Shown: positions 12,629-25,371 of the stretch, piece after piece | Layout of the letters: the number at the start of each line of letters is the position of its first letter | Numbering within the stretch: the stretch's first letter is position 1 | Assembly (NCBI GenBank): GCA_027924585.1 | Contig: BSBM01000994.1 | Location: 9,369,001-9,433,000, forward strand | From: Larix kaempferi | Lineage: Eukaryota > Streptophyta > Pinopsida > Pinales > Pinaceae | Length of the DNA stretch: 64,000 bases | Direction of reading: 5' to 3' | Translations under genes and position numbers: made by a program | The notes under the pieces: model-generated | Databases searched by the model: none | The model's input: the letters and a program-made list of their open reading frames with translations, nothing else | Told to the model about the DNA's origin: nothing

Positions 12629-13256
12629 TGTATTGATCCTTAACCCTTGAAATTGAATAAAAATTATATAGAACCCTTAAAATTTAGAAATACCAAAATG
12701 CATTCACACCATAAGGAACATAAGAATGTAAAGAGAACCCTTAAGGTAGAGCAACACCAGAAAAATACTCCTAACTGAAGGAATCACTCCACAAGCCATG
12801 TTGGCTACAAAACAATACATTCATCATCCGACTTGTAGTGATACCTAAGCCAAAAAATAAATCACAAATGATATAGAACCCTTAAACTCGGAAATAACAC
12901 AAATATATCCACATAATAATGAACATAAGAATATTAAAAGGACCCTTAAAATAGGATAACACCATCAAATACTCCTTATAGAATGAATCACTCCAAAAGC
13001 CATGCTTGCTGCAATACAATAAAATCCAACATATCCAATACAATGATACTCATGTATATTTATACGTTCTAGTGAGTATTCCTAGGGATTTATGCCAACT
13101 ATCATTTATTATTGTATTATTTCCTCTAACTATCGAATGGGCCTATTTATTACCCACCAACTACTAAGTGAGCCTATTCCATGACTATGGCCACATTATA
13201 TACTTTGTCCCCTTGGGTACCTCTCTAGGTACCCTATATTATCCTCCCTAAGTACA
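12629..13256 (-). repeat. Candidate LTR, unit 2
   Basis: Diverged copy of the unit 1 LTR with the same internal 205-bp repeat (second start at 12834) and the same TACA-type outer edge. Same orientation as unit 1. Confidence 0.5.
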
Positions 13257-14033
13257 TTACATAATATTTTAGTACTATTGTTTAATTTTGTGGTCATTTG
13301 TCCAAGCTTGATAAATTTAACTAATCTTATCTCATCTTATGTGCATGCACACATAAACACAAAAAACTAACAATTACACATTCCTTTAGTCAAACCGAGG
13401 AGTCCCCAATTAGAAGGCACTTTGTAAGTTTATCAATATATTCTCATTTATTAAACTAATATACTAGATTACTATATGTTATTCTTAAATATGGTTTTCT
13501 CTTATTGCATATAGTTAAACGATTATAGTCGGACACCAATTGATGAATAAATAAAGTATACCCTAAGGAATGGTTATGAAAGAATGGTGTAAGTTTTCCA
13601 AGCCACCCCCCTAATAGTTGGTTGGTAATTAAGTGTTTATTGTTTAACTTATATATAGTTTGAATTATTCATTTATTAATTAAATATATTATATTTTACA
13701 TATTTATCAAGACAAATGTGATTCGGATGAATCAAGGGTATTGACAACTTTCCTATATGTTTTTTATTACATCTTTAAATGTTAGAAATTCTATATTTTA
13801 TTGAACTTGTGTTATTTTATTATGTTTTTACATAATGAAGATTATGAGAGAACTAACAATGGTTCCATCAATTTGTAATGCAAAATTCCTTCCATGTCCT
13901 TATATGTGTACATATTTTATCATGCAATTGTGTATATAAAGTTGACATTTCCTTGGTGTGGCAAAATTCCACTTGCAAAATAAATGACATGTTTATTTTA
14001 TGATTTAATTTAAAATTTCATCATTACCTTTAT
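13257..14033. other. AT-rich sequence without a gene
   Basis: Nothing recognised. It ends at the LINE target site. Confidence 0.4.
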
Positions 14034-14165
14034 ATATACATCATTTTTTTTTCGAAAAATATTTTTTACCATGCATCGGATTTCAAACCGCGGTCACTAT
14101 CTTACTGTTCTGCAGTTGTTTTCTCGTCGGGAGTAAACTTCCATCTGACAACTGGAACTGGATCA

Positions 14166-15439
14166 GTGGGGACTAAGACACCTGGGGACAGAAAATCGAT
14201 GGATGAACTACCGTTTTCTAGTAGCAGGACTTGGGTGGAGGCGATTTCACTTCCTTTTGACCTAACCACTGCTCATCCACTCACCCTGAAGCTTGGGGGA
14301 GCGCCCTTCACACTCTTCGAACCGCCTCCTTTATTCAGCCTAGGATTTTCGACACACACAGACTCAACTATCACTCACACTGATCTACATGTTGATAGAT
14401 GGGATATTGGCTCGCCTTTCATCACGGATCTGCAGGAACGCAGCTGGCCTTTCCGGGATCCGCTGGAGCAATTGACGACACCATTTAACTTAGTTGAGGT
14501 ACCTATCTCACATAGTACATATGACTTCATTGCCTCACTCATACAATCTCCTAAGAATTTAGGGTTTGTTTCTCCTCGGGAACACGACACGGAACCAAAC
14601 ACAAACAAAATCTCCCTCAAGAACCAGGAGGGTTCTCCCCCGAGGAAGCAGAAGGAGAAATGCCTTACGAACACGCGTGAACCCTTAAATATCATCTGCG
14701 GGAAAAACATTACAGTGCAAAACTCTCTACACATGGCGGAAATGGAAATTATTGGGCATGCTCGGGGAAAATATCCTAGTTCAACGGACTGGACAAGTGG
14801 ATCACCGCAAATTGGTCGACTCTGTTTGATTACAAACCGAAGATATTGGTACTCTCCAGGGGTTGGTTCATTTTCAAACTCAAAAATCGGGAGGATGTGG
14901 GTCGTGTTCTTCAACAACAGTAGAGCTTTGGCAATTCACCTATTCTCTTCAAAAACTGGACGTCGATGTTTGATGCTGACACCGAAAAATTTGATGTCAT
15001 CCCAATCTGGGTTCGTCTGTCGGGCCTTCCTTGGGAATTTTGGAACCAGGATTATTTTAGAGACATCGGGAATGCTCTTGGAGCATATATTGATGCTGAC
15101 ATGTCCTTTACTAAAACCAGGAGAATGTCGGTGGCCAGAATTTCGGTGTCCATTAATGTTAGAGCAGGGCTTCGTGAACAGCTAACCTTCACTTGGGGAG
15201 AGGAACAGCGCATTCAGCGACTGGATTATGAAGGAGTACCCTTCCGCTACCATAAGTGCCATGGCTACGGACACATGGAAAAACATTGTCGTCTATCTTT
15301 TAACAAGAAAGCGGATTCCTCCCGGAAACGGATGGATGGAAGCGGTACGGGGGTTAGTGAGGGTTTTCAAAAAGCAGATAGACTGAACGAACTTATGCGG
15401 GAGGTACACAGTGAGATGGATTCTCCTGACACCACTTAG
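14166..15439 (+). pseudogene. LINE ORF1 (gag-like, DUF4283 plus CCHC)
   Basis: The start is open from 14166, but the true frame shifts near 14790. From there the frame reads LVLSRGWFIFKLKNREDV, then after a TAG it continues with IPIWVRLSGLPWEFWNQ, both typical of DUF4283, the nucleic-acid-binding domain of plant LINE ORF1. A zinc-knuckle follows near 15250: YHKCHGYGHMEKHC, in which the first cysteine of the usual CxxC is replaced by tyrosine-histidine context, leaving C-x4-H-x4-C. The protein would coat LINE RNA. The long frame beyond 14790 in the original phase is a shadow. One frameshift and one stop break it. Confidence 0.75.
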
Positions 15440-16001
15440 GCTCATTCGGTGGGTCATGGCGGTTCTAAACCCACTCTACAATAACTCCTAGTGGATACCA
15501 GCATTTATGACCATTATTTGGAGCCGGCACACAAAAATGTCGATGATACTCTCCCTATATCAGGTAAGCTTGATGTTCCCACTACACTTATATCCACTCT
15601 TGAATCTTCTTTTTTGTCTTTAAATTTGGATTTGGCTGGAAATGTTGCACCTTTTTTCCCTGCAAACCTTGAAAACCTCCCCTCCTGGTTCACACTACCT
15701 CGCCTGGGGTCCCTCCTTTGTCTATGGACTGCTCCACTGACTCCCTGGCACATGCCCCTATGGGAAAAACGCCCATCCGCTTCCACTTACGCTCTCGTGA
15801 TATACATGTCCTCTCGACATCCCTCACCTTCAGCCCTAGCTTGGGCTTGAATCCATTACCCTGAAAATTGATAAAAGGTCGAGGTCGACCCACTCTCTTA
15901 TCATCGGCTCCACATAAGGCTATACAAGACCTTGCTGATGGAAAACAGAAAACCATTGATGGGGCACTTAGAGCAGCGAAGGCCCAACATGGGGTTACTC
16001 A
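15440..16001 (+). other. LINE ORF1-ORF2 interval
   Basis: C-terminal ORF1 remains and linker between ORF1 and the endonuclease. Open frames on both strands lack recognisable domains. Confidence 0.4.
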
Positions 16002-17203
16002 ATGAAACTTTTGTCTTTAAATTGTCGGGTTTTGGCAAGTAAACCCAAAAAAATTGCTCTAAAGAGGTTGATTGCTCTTCATCAACCAGATATTTTTATG
16101 TTACAAGAAATGATGGGGTTTGAAGAAGATGTCATGGTTTCCCTCAAACTACTTTTCCCCTTATATGATTTTGTTGTCTCAAGTGCCCGTGGTCTCTCTG
16201 GTGGTCTCGCCTTGGGTTGGAAAAACTGTTTAGTAAAATCTCTAAACACTTGGGGCTTTGCCTTAGGGCTAGGAGTGGAGTTATTTCACACTGGCTTAAA
16301 CAGGACTTTCATGGTTTTAAACATATACGGCCCCTACTTGGAACGAGTTGCTTTCTGGGACTCCCTTCGTAAAAAATCCCTACTTTCAATGGAAGACTTG
16401 ATCCTTGGTAGAGATCTGAACTTCACCCTTGGTACTCATGAACACTGGGGACCACTTGCTCGATGTGATCCAATTGCTGGATTTTTTATCTACTTCTGAA
16501 GGAAGCTCGTCTCATTGATATCCACCCTACTAAATTGAAGCATACTTGGACAAATCGTAGAACTAGTGAGGGAAGAATTGCTAAGCGTCTGGATCATTTT
16601 TTGCTGGATGAAATCTTGGTGGGACAAAACTACAGATTTCAACAATGGGTCGACTCTGGAGGCTTCTCATATCACTATCTTATTTTCCTTAAAATTCTGG
16701 GCAATTCTACAAAACCCCCCAGCCCTTTCAAACTCTGTGCAGCACGGCTCAAAGAGGAGGAGATATCAAAAATTGTAAAATACTCTTGTATTCCCTATCT
16801 ACCATATGAAGGTATCTTTGTTTCTCCACACTTTGTCAAAAATATCACCAGAGTAAAGAACTTGATGAAAGATTGGGCCTTCAAAAAGAGGGATAGAGAT
16901 GAACTTGAGTTACTACGTGTTGAAAAGGAAATTGCCAGTTTACAGGACTCCAGTGGGGGTGGTTTTCTCTCGCAGGAGACTACTAAACTCTTAAAATCCT
17001 TGGAGGGTAGTCATAATAAACTTCTTTTAGAACAAGAGGAAGTTTGGAGACTTAAGTGCAGGGCCATCTGCTTGAGAGCGGAGATGAAAATACAAAATTC
17101 TTTCAGGCATATGCAAAGGGTCGGAAGTCACAAAATACCATCTGGGATTTTAAAAATGAACACAATGAGGTCATCACCTCTTTTGATGATCCGGATTCCC
17201 TGA
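16002..17203 (+). pseudogene. LINE ORF2 part 1: EEP endonuclease and linker
   Basis: ATG at 16002 opens MKLLSLNCRVL, the classic start of the L1 endonuclease, followed by HQPDIFMLQEMM (catalytic Glu region), FMVLNIYGPY and a degenerate GRDLNFTLG in place of the usual GGDLN. A frameshift near 16500 moves to the frame KHTWTNRRTSEGRIAKRLDHF, which is the endonuclease end; the final SDHxP motif is replaced by FSYHYL. A charged linker follows (RLKEEEISKIVKYS onward). The enzyme would nick target DNA for priming. The frameshift and lost motifs make it dead. Confidence 0.8.
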
Positions 17204-18258
17204 GCACTTCACACTTCAAATCCCTCTTTTCGGACAACAGAAGAACAAACATTGCTGAATTCATTCGACTCTCACATTTTTTTCTCGGAGCTGTCACAAA
17301 TGAAGATAATTAGAACCTACTGGAAGAAATCACTGAAGAGGAACTCAAAGAAACGTTGCACAGTTTTCAAAAATATAAAATCCGTGGACCAAACGGATGG
17401 ATGATAGAATTCTTTCTTGAATTTTATAAAATCATCGGCACTGACTTACTTCAACTAGTAGAACAATCCAGAAAAGGGGGACTTGTACATCCGCCCTTAA
17501 ACACCACTTTTATTGCTCTTATTCCCAAATCGGACAAACCTGAATCCTTGCATGATTTTCATCCTATCTCTCTTTGCAATATCACCTACAAGGTTGTGGT
17601 AAAGATCATGGAAAAAAGGTTGAAAAGTGTACTCTCAAAATTCATCTCAAAGGAACAATTTGGATTCCTGGAAGGAAGGCAGATACATGAAGCTATTGGG
17701 GTCGCTCAGGAAGGTTTACATTCTCAAAAACTAAAAGGCATAAAAGGAGTTGTCATTAAAATTGATCTCTCAAAGGCTTTTGATAGAGTTAGTTGGCTTT
17801 ATCTGCGACTGTTAATGACACATTTAGGTTTTGATTATGCCTTCATCAAATGGACGATGAGTTGCATCTCAACGGCCTCTTTTGCTGTACTCATTAATGG
17901 TTCTCCCTCAAACTTTTTATGTGTCAAAAGGGGACTGCGCCAGGTTTTCCATTTATCACCATTACTTTTCCTTCTGGTGGCAAAAGGTCTAAGTAGATCC
18001 ATTATGGACGCAAAGCACCAAGGCACTTTCCATGGAATTTGCATCACCAACACCCTTCGACTCTCCCACCTACTCTTTGTTGATGACATTCTACTTTTTT
18101 GCGATGGATCGCAAAGGGATGCAGAACAACTGGATCTCATTCTGAAACTCTTCCAAGAGGCAACAAGAATGGTCATAAACGTTCTCAGATCATCTATTAC
18201 TCTCTACAGATTGATAGAAGACGAAAGACACAGGTACCTATCACTCTTCCCTTTTTAA
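17056..18258 (+). pseudogene. LINE ORF2 part 2: reverse transcriptase
   Basis: After GDENTKFFQAYAKGRKSQN, the usual pre-RT motif, a stop at 17311 is followed by the RT core: LNTTFIALIPKSDKPES, DFHPISLCNITYKVV, QFGFLEGRQIHEAI, VVIKIDLSKAFDRVSW, and the active-site block LLFVDDILLF (FVDD in place of FADD/YADD). PQG of the usual GxxQGxPLSP motif is altered to QVFHLSP, which probably spoils the fold. Domain order and length match RVT_1 of plant LINEs. It would copy LINE RNA into DNA at the nick. Confidence 0.85.
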
Positions 18259-18371
18259 ATTTTAAACATGGATGTGGGTTTAAAATATATGGGCTTTCAT
18301 TTAAAGCCCAATGGCTACAAAACTTGCGACTGGATTTGGCTTCTAGCTAAATTGGAGAAAAGGATGATGAT

Positions 18372-19551
18372 TTGGAGCCACCGGTGGCTCTCAAGAGCTT
18401 GCCGCTTAGTACTTATAAATCGGTTCTAGAGGCCATCCCAGTCTACTGGATGTCATTGGGATGGATTCCTAAGGGCATCTTGGAAAAATCCAAAAAACGT
18501 TGCTTCCGTTTTCTATGGTCTAGACACTCTGATACATATGTAGCACCATGGGTCAATTGGGAGAGACTTACTTTACCGAAATCCTTGGGGGGCTGGGGAC
18601 TTAGACATATCCATTTCTTTGCAAAATCCCTTGCTGCTAAGGTTGGATGGAGAATCCTCACCACTGAAAACCTCTGGACGGAGGTGGTAAAACAAAAATA
18701 CATTGCCCCAGATTCGCTCAGACACTGGATTCGAAACTCTACAAAGCCAATTGTTGGGATCTCTGTCATTTGGAAGGCGGTATTGGATTCCCTCCCACTC
18801 ATCAAACAGGGGCTTGCTTGGAAGGTTGGAAATGGTACATAAATCTGTATTGGATCGGATCCTTGGTTGGGATGTCAAAACAAACATATCCTCCCAAATC
18901 CCCTAATACTCTTCCTTAATCATCAAGGATTCTTTCATATAAATCAAATTGTAGATCCCTTTTCTATTACCATTTGGCAACAGGGATGGAGGAGCTCGGA
19001 GGATCTGGACATCCTGGCTGAATTTGTCAATTTCTGGAATGAGCACATTATCTCCCTGAGAATATCCCATGTCTGAATCTTCGATACTGCTGATGAACTC
19101 ATCTGGTCGCCTGCCTAAAATGGAAAATACACCCAAAAATTGGGATACAAACTGTTGATGGAACAAAAACAACAAAATGTGGAAAAAAAATGGTGGTGGA
19201 GAAAGATCTGGAAAACACACTGCCTTTCAAAGTCAAAAAAAATGATGTCGTGCACGCTTGTAAATAGGATTCCTACTTGGGATCGCATAAAGAAGAAAAA
19301 CATTGAAGGCCTGGGTTGGTGCACACTCTGCAAATGAGGATGAGGAAACTATCACATGCATCTTATTAGATTTCCCTTTCATGAACCAACTTTGGTCTGA
19401 GTTGAAGATATTTCCCCCGGCTGCAAGAATGTGGTCTGGGGTTATTGTTGAAGAGGCTTGTAAATCATGGCATGGAACTCAAGACATTGCCTACATTCGC
19501 GCATTACCTTTGCTCGCTATCTGGGGCATCTGGCTAGCTCGAAACCAATAG
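18372..19551 (+). pseudogene. LINE ORF2 part 3: post-RT region with zinc-binding remnant
   Basis: The frame from 18372 reads YKSVLEAIPVYWMSLG, CFRFLWSRHSD and LPKSLGGWGLRHIHFFAKS, the conserved stretch after plant LINE RTs. After a gap with stops, 19303-19551 reads CTLC... DEETITCILLDFPFMNQLW, a broken zf-RVT motif with the expected second cysteine pair eroded. This region joins RT to RNase H. Confidence 0.75.
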
Positions 19552-19584
19552 ATCTTTCTTGGAAAATATACAACCCCTCCTCTT

Positions 19585-20160
19585 TTGGTAAATCACAGCT
19601 TATCTATTCTCTCTTACTTTCCACAAGAAAAGAATCAACCTATTCCTCACAACATCATTGAAGAAGTCATAAACCCCTCTCAGCCATGGGATTACTTTGA
19701 TGGAGCTTCGAAAAACAATATCTGTGGCAGTGGTGCGATACTGCACTTAACACAAAACCATTCTTTCAAGATTCACATGGGGCTGGGACATGGCTCAAAC
19801 AATTATGCCGAACTCTTTGCTTTAAAATTTCTGATTACTTTTGCGTGTGAAAATCATTGCACTCATCTACAAATTTTTGGGGACTCCATGATTATCATAA
19901 ACTGGATAAATCAATTTTAGAGGTGTCATAATCTGCTATGAAGCTCAATGTTAGCAGAAACATTGAGATTAACAGGAAATTTTGACTCTTTCTCATGTCA
20001 ACATGTCTACAGGGAAAGGAACCGGGAGGCCGATCTTTTATCAAAGCTCGGATTGCCTCTTCAACTCGGTCACTGGAAAATCAAGGAGCATATCAATGAT
20101 GTCTTTCATGAATACTACCATAGACCTTGTATTGAAGGGATAGAGGCACAAAAATTTTGA
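19585..20160 (+). pseudogene. LINE ORF2 part 4: RNase H
   Basis: WDYFDGASKNNICGSGAIL opens an RNase H fold (first catalytic Asp in DGAS), followed by YAELFALKFLI (catalytic Glu), LQIFGDSMIIINW (Asp in GDS) and, after a stop at 19918, YRERNREADLLSKLG (final Asp in EAD). All four acidic residues are visible in the broken frames. It would remove LINE RNA from the RNA-DNA hybrid. Confidence 0.8.
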
Positions 20161-20432
20161 ATCTTATGATATTATGGATTTTTGTTGTACTATCAACCTT
20201 CGCTATTTGTAGTGGATATGGATATATTGATGTAAATATGAACGGATATTGAGTTCTCTTGAGAGCTCGGAACCTCTATTTTTTTATGGAACTACTATTA
20301 TTTTTTTATACTTGAAGCTAAAAAGCTTTCTTTCAGAAAGGGCTCTTAGAAGCTCTTCTACAGTATGTAATTTGATTAACTCTTAATGAAATTACGCTTT
20401 TTTCTCTGGAAAAAAATATACATCATTTTTTT

Positions 20433-20639
20433 GCTTCCATGGTATGAAATTATTGGAATGTTAGTGGGGTAAAATCTCATAATTGTGTTTATGGATACAT
20501 GGCTTTTTGCTCTCATGATGTGAAATTGATTAAATGTTAGTATAAGAAGTAAATAAATAAAAATAATCAAATAAATTAATAATAATAATTAAATAATTAA
20601 TAATAATCACATTGCAAATTTTATTATAATATGACAAAA
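20433..20639. other. Sequence between LINE and subterminal repeats
   Basis: AT-rich; no feature recognised. Confidence 0.3.
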
Positions 20640-21500
20640 TTTGACTCAATATGACATCCATTTGATGGAATATGATATAATTTGTAATGCAAGTGTTAAT
20701 TGACTACGACGTAAATTGATGTAATATGACACTCACAAGATGCAAAAGTTATTGATTTTGATGCCACTAAGTATGATGCCCATGTAGACAAAATTAATGT
20801 CGAATCAATGCAACAAAACACTAATGTGATGCAAAAAATGCCTATTTGACACTAGAATGACACATATTTGATGCTAGAATTGTTTTTTTACCATTTGTGT
20901 CATCAATGATGTCATACGCATTCAATAATGACATTTCATCACTAGGATGACACCAACAAATTGAAAATGTGATGTTAGAAATCCCTATCATGACGCAAAA
21001 CACACGAGCATATTTGAACCCAAAATCCAACAACATATTTGTCTGAAATTCAACAACACTCCGTCTAAAATCCGACAAAGATGTTTTTTTAAAACGTCAG
21101 TAAACTTTCGTCGGATATCCGACAACCACAATAATCTGTTGGATATCCGACATTCTTTCGTCGAATAACATACAAATTTTTTTTACCAATTTAGTTTGCC
21201 AACTATCGAATATCTGACTTCCTGGATGTCGAATAACCTACATAGTAATTTTACCAGTTGATCTGCCATGTGTCTAATATCCGACAAAATAAATGTCGAA
21301 TATCCAACACCGCAGACGTCGAATAACCTACGTAGCAATTTTACCAATTGTCGAATATCCGATAGAGTGGGCACAAATGGACGTCAAAAATCCAACACAT
21401 ATAGTCTAGAATCTGACACCAATATCCATCAGAATGCATCAGATGGCCGACCACTTCCTCCGTCAGAGGTACAACAGAGTCGTCGAAGCATTGTTTAGCG
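20640..21500 (+). repeat. CACTA-type subterminal repeat region, left
   Basis: The outer part (20640-20990) is packed with short units of the ATGACAC / GATGC type. The inner part carries many variants of a 14-bp palindrome: a perfect GTCGGATATCCGAC at 21110-21123, GTTGGATATCCGAC at 21138-21151, then GTCGAATATCC forms to about 21360. ATTTGAACCCAAAATC at 21012-21027 recurs inverted at 63887-63902. Dense subterminal motifs bound by TnpA are the hallmark of CACTA ends. No certain CACTA terminal repeat was identified. Confidence 0.6.
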
Positions 21501-22069
21501 TCGTCGAAAATTCGACGGCTATGGAGGATTTCAAAAAATTTATAAAAATGCCGATAATAACCATTATCATATGAACAATTACTATTTTTCATAAAAATGC
21601 ACACCCTCACCCTCTCACCACCCACCTTATCCTCTGCAACCTTCACTATGCATTTTCCTCCACATCTTATGATATGGCGTTAGCTACTTATGCTTCCAAC
21701 TCAACAATTCTTTGTTTATCCTCAGTTTAATCCTTGAGTAGATTATGTACATTTGACAAGGATGCTTGGTTGAGTGTTACTCTGGTAGAGGTAGTTGCAA
21801 TTGGATCTTTCTTTACATTATTAATCATCGATGTATCTGTGGTAATTATCATTGGTGCAACTCCTGGAAGATGGATCATATTTCTTGTTTATCTTACCAC
21901 TCTCTTCTTTCATTCATCAATAATGAAAGACTCTAAAGATTTTGTTGCTTCAGAATTAGAGGGGGTAAAGATTCCCAAACCTAACTCCTGCAATGGAAAG
22001 TGTCCTCTTGTGATAGGTGGAATATGAGTTTCAATAGGAACCTCTATGCTAATATAATCTTCAATATCC
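21501..22069. other. No gene recognised
   Basis: Short frames on both strands without known motifs. Confidence 0.3.
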
Positions 22070-22950
22070 AAAGATTGTGAGTTATCATTTATTTTTTCTT
22101 CTCTATCTTATGTTGCCTCTTATTACATTTCCTATTGTTGAGTTACAATGAAGGCTTCTTCATCTTGTTTTATTTTTTGCTCTTCTACTTGTGCTTTTGC
22201 ATTTAGCTCTAGTTTTTCTTGAACAATTTTCTCCAAGGCATCAAGTTCTGTTTGGAATCTAACCTTTTCTCGCTTTGTAGCATCTAATGATTCTAGTATG
22301 CTTGCATCATCTTCTTCTTTTTGTTTCTCTTTCTTCGAGTAAGAAGGAACTTTTATATTGTTTCACATCCTTGCTACAATAACTTCTAGTGACACTACTC
22401 TTTTGATGTATTCTTCATGTGCCCAATGCTCATCTTGATAAGGCCATCTAATATTGCAAGCATGGCATTGGTTATATACTTTATTACTGGGGTCATGTCT
22501 TCTAAATGTCTCCCTTATGAAATGGAATGATTCTAAATTTTTTACTCCAAGCTTCACTTCATATTTGTTTGTTATATCTTATGCTCCTACAACAATAGGA
22601 AGAGGAGGCCATGGTGCTTTCTTGGCATCTATGAGAACTGTAGCTACTCCATGAGCATAATTTGGTATGCAATATCATGTAAGACCATCTTGTCTGGGAT
22701 GAACTTAGACAATGGATGCGGAATCTTTGTAGCACCAAATATCATAATGTAGGTTACCTTTGTAGTTACATACCAATCTCTAATGGGGGTAAGAGCTTGC
22801 ATAGTCTTCTTTGACATGCATTGAATGGGTGCACATAATAAGTATTTGTAGATGGATGCCAAAGAATGATCACATATCTTGTGATAATGAATTGTGTACT
22901 TGACTTCCCATAACACTTGGAAATATACATGTATAGAGGGACCATTCAAC
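22070..22950 (-). pseudogene. Unknown decayed coding region with coiled coil
   Basis: Reading leftward, 22949-22644 is open for 101 codons, then after two stops comes GVKNLESFHFIRETFRRHDP with a CHAC pair (NQCHACNIRWPYQDEHWAHE, a possible zinc-binding C-x2-C...H...H), and after another stop a charged stretch (KREKVRFQTELDALEKIVQE) that looks like a coiled coil. I do not recognise the family. The order zinc-finger-like then coiled coil would suit a DNA-binding transposon protein, and it sits just inside the left subterminal repeats on the same strand as tnp2, but this is inference. Confidence 0.3.
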
Positions 22951-23548
22951 TGCTAGTGCCAATTCATTTTAGGGAATTTATTGGATGCACATATGGTATC
23001 CATTAAGTAAGAAGACAAATAAATGATGGAGTACTTGCTGCAGCTGCATGCCTCACTTTAGATATAGATTGTGTAAGAGAGGTTGAGAGGATAGAGGTCG
23101 AATTGAATATTGTGTTAGCCTAGGTTATTAGTGCATCAATGAATCATATGCCTCTTTGAAAACAATTGCATCTTCTTCTCCAAATAACCTTATATTCAAC
23201 GTTTTCATGATTATGTAAGGGTTCTGAATTCTCAATTGCTTGGTATATTATTCTCCAATGTTCTCTTCTCTGAAGACTCTCTTATTTATCCACCAAATTT
23301 TCGATTACTCATGGTAATTGGTTTTGAATTGTAATAACCAATATTTGGTGAGGTCCACTTGGGGATTCAGGAATTTGTACATAAATTTAATATTCAAAGG
23401 GACAAAATAAGTTATTTCCTTTCCTTACCCATATATAACAATCAGTATCTACATGTTCTATGGTCTAGGATATTGTTTTTGCACAAAGGAGAATTATAGG
23501 TCTAGCAACTACTCTATGTATACCTAATATTTTAATAAGCTCAAATAC
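22951..23548. other. No gene recognised
   Basis: Left flank of the giant LTR candidate. Confidence 0.3.
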
Positions 23549-25062
23549 TCCCTTGTAACACACCCAAAATCATCAGTACCATGTTGAGGAAATGGGGTAT
23601 AAAAATTTTCCTTGCATCATCCAACAAACAAACATGTTAGTCTTATAATACTAAACATCATAGTAGAATATTCGCATCATTTAACATGTAGACCCATGTA
23701 GTTGTTGTTCTCCCAAACTAATCTTTAATCTTGTCCTAATTTAAACATACTCGATGCCATGTGATTATAAGATCTTCCAATCCAACTTATAAGAGAATCA
23801 AACTCCTCTTTCATTAACCAAATTTTACCAATAACATGATGAAAAAGGGTAATTACTTTACAAGTCAACCCTCATAAAATATAGAATTAACACCTATATA
23901 ATTTCATCTTTCACATAAAGGACTATGATTATTCATCATGTATTTCTCAATAACTTTTTACACTTCAAAGCAACTTTCTTACTTACCATGCAAGACTAGT
24001 TACTTAAGACTTTATCATATGAATATGTAACACATAGTTAGAATAGTCTAAATCCTTTGTTCATCCACTTGTATACATGTTTGTTGTCCTATAATATGCA
24101 TGCATCACTATTATTTGATCACATAGTATCGTCTTACACAAGAGTCCATATCATTTATTACTACTCAACTTCTAACATAATTTTAAGCATTTCGAGATAC
24201 TAAACCCTACTTATTTGCATACATTACCTCTATCTAGATCTCCTAAATAATTTAATTAAAAATGTACACGACATACACTAATATCATGTAAATCTTGGTC
24301 ATCTAATAAATACAAAAGTATAATCTTTACACAATAACAACTCATGGTATTTTCACGTCGATAGCATCGATCATATGGATATAAATGTACATATTTTATA
24401 AAGTGGACAACACACATTACATCATACTAATCTTATGAACTAGTTAAATACAAAAGTGTAACCTTTACCACAATTTATTATCGTGTTATTCTCATCGTCC
24501 AACTAATTATAAAAACACTTCAGCAGCTATCTGTATGGCACAATAAATATAAACATAATAAGGAGCATCCATTTAGGTGAGCGGAATCAATTAACAATGG
24601 CAACTCATGATAAATATGCATTTATAAACTTGACATCTTTTAATGACAATACAACAATGAAGAGTACTTATCTGGATCAAATATACTAAAGTGACTGAAG
24701 GCTTGAATCCAACTTTCCTCCCAACCATTTGGATCTTTGTCCGGTGTATATTCTGCCACAGAGAGGCCACCCCTGAGTTGGCAATGAATCCACTAGAATA
24801 TAGCTTTTTATCAAGGACTCTCTTACTTCCATATATCTTGAGAAACTAAGAATACTCTTAATTTTTCTACCTGGTATTAACAACTCATTAAGATTACTCA
24901 AGACATTAAGTTTATACCCTTCCTCCATTACTTACACTCAACAAGTACATTTAAGATATTAAATGAGGGTAATATCCCCTTTTTGGACTTATACCCAAAT
25001 ATGGATATTATGTCCTCAATTTCTTTTCACAACATTATTGAAGAAAGGTCAACATCTTTGCA

Positions 25063-25095
25063 TAATATACATATATATATATATATCTATATATA
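25063..25095. repeat. AT microsatellite
   Basis: Interrupted (AT)n tract in duplication copy 1; the matching tract in copy 2 is pure and longer. Confidence 0.9.
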
Positions 25096-25371
25096 ACTTC
25101 TATATTATCTTAACACCACTATCTTCCAAACTAAGAACTATGTCCCTGCTAAATTAGAAATAGAAAAACATTGTAACTTATCAACATATTATATAAGTGA
25201 CGAGATCATTTATCTTAAGAGGGATCACTGTGGAACAAGAAACAAATATACAGAGATTGATTTCTAACCCTGTCAACAATATAATACATAAATCGCCCTA
25301 TGCAAATATGTGATATGAATAATATACCGATTTTTTCAATCAATGGATTGCATAGATCGCATACCTACATA

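Larger units (their letters stand above)
14051..20415 (+). mobile_element. L1-type LINE with RNase H, nearly full length, inactive
   Basis: Exact 17-bp direct repeats ATATACATCATTTTTTT at 14034-14050 and 20416-20432 bound the element, and the 3' end carries a 7-A tail. In order it encodes ORF1 (DUF4283-like region plus CCHC knuckle), an EEP endonuclease, reverse transcriptase, a post-RT region with zinc-binding remains, and RNase H. This is the plant L1 clade with an added RNase H. At 6.36 kb it is close to full length. Several frameshifts and stops in every ORF make it inactive. The element would copy itself by nicking DNA with the endonuclease and priming cDNA at the nick. Confidence 0.9.

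Noticed and set aside
14790-15185. Continuation of the 339-codon frame starting at 14166
   Set aside because: Beyond about 14790 the DUF4283 sequence lies in another phase; the tail of this frame is a shadow.
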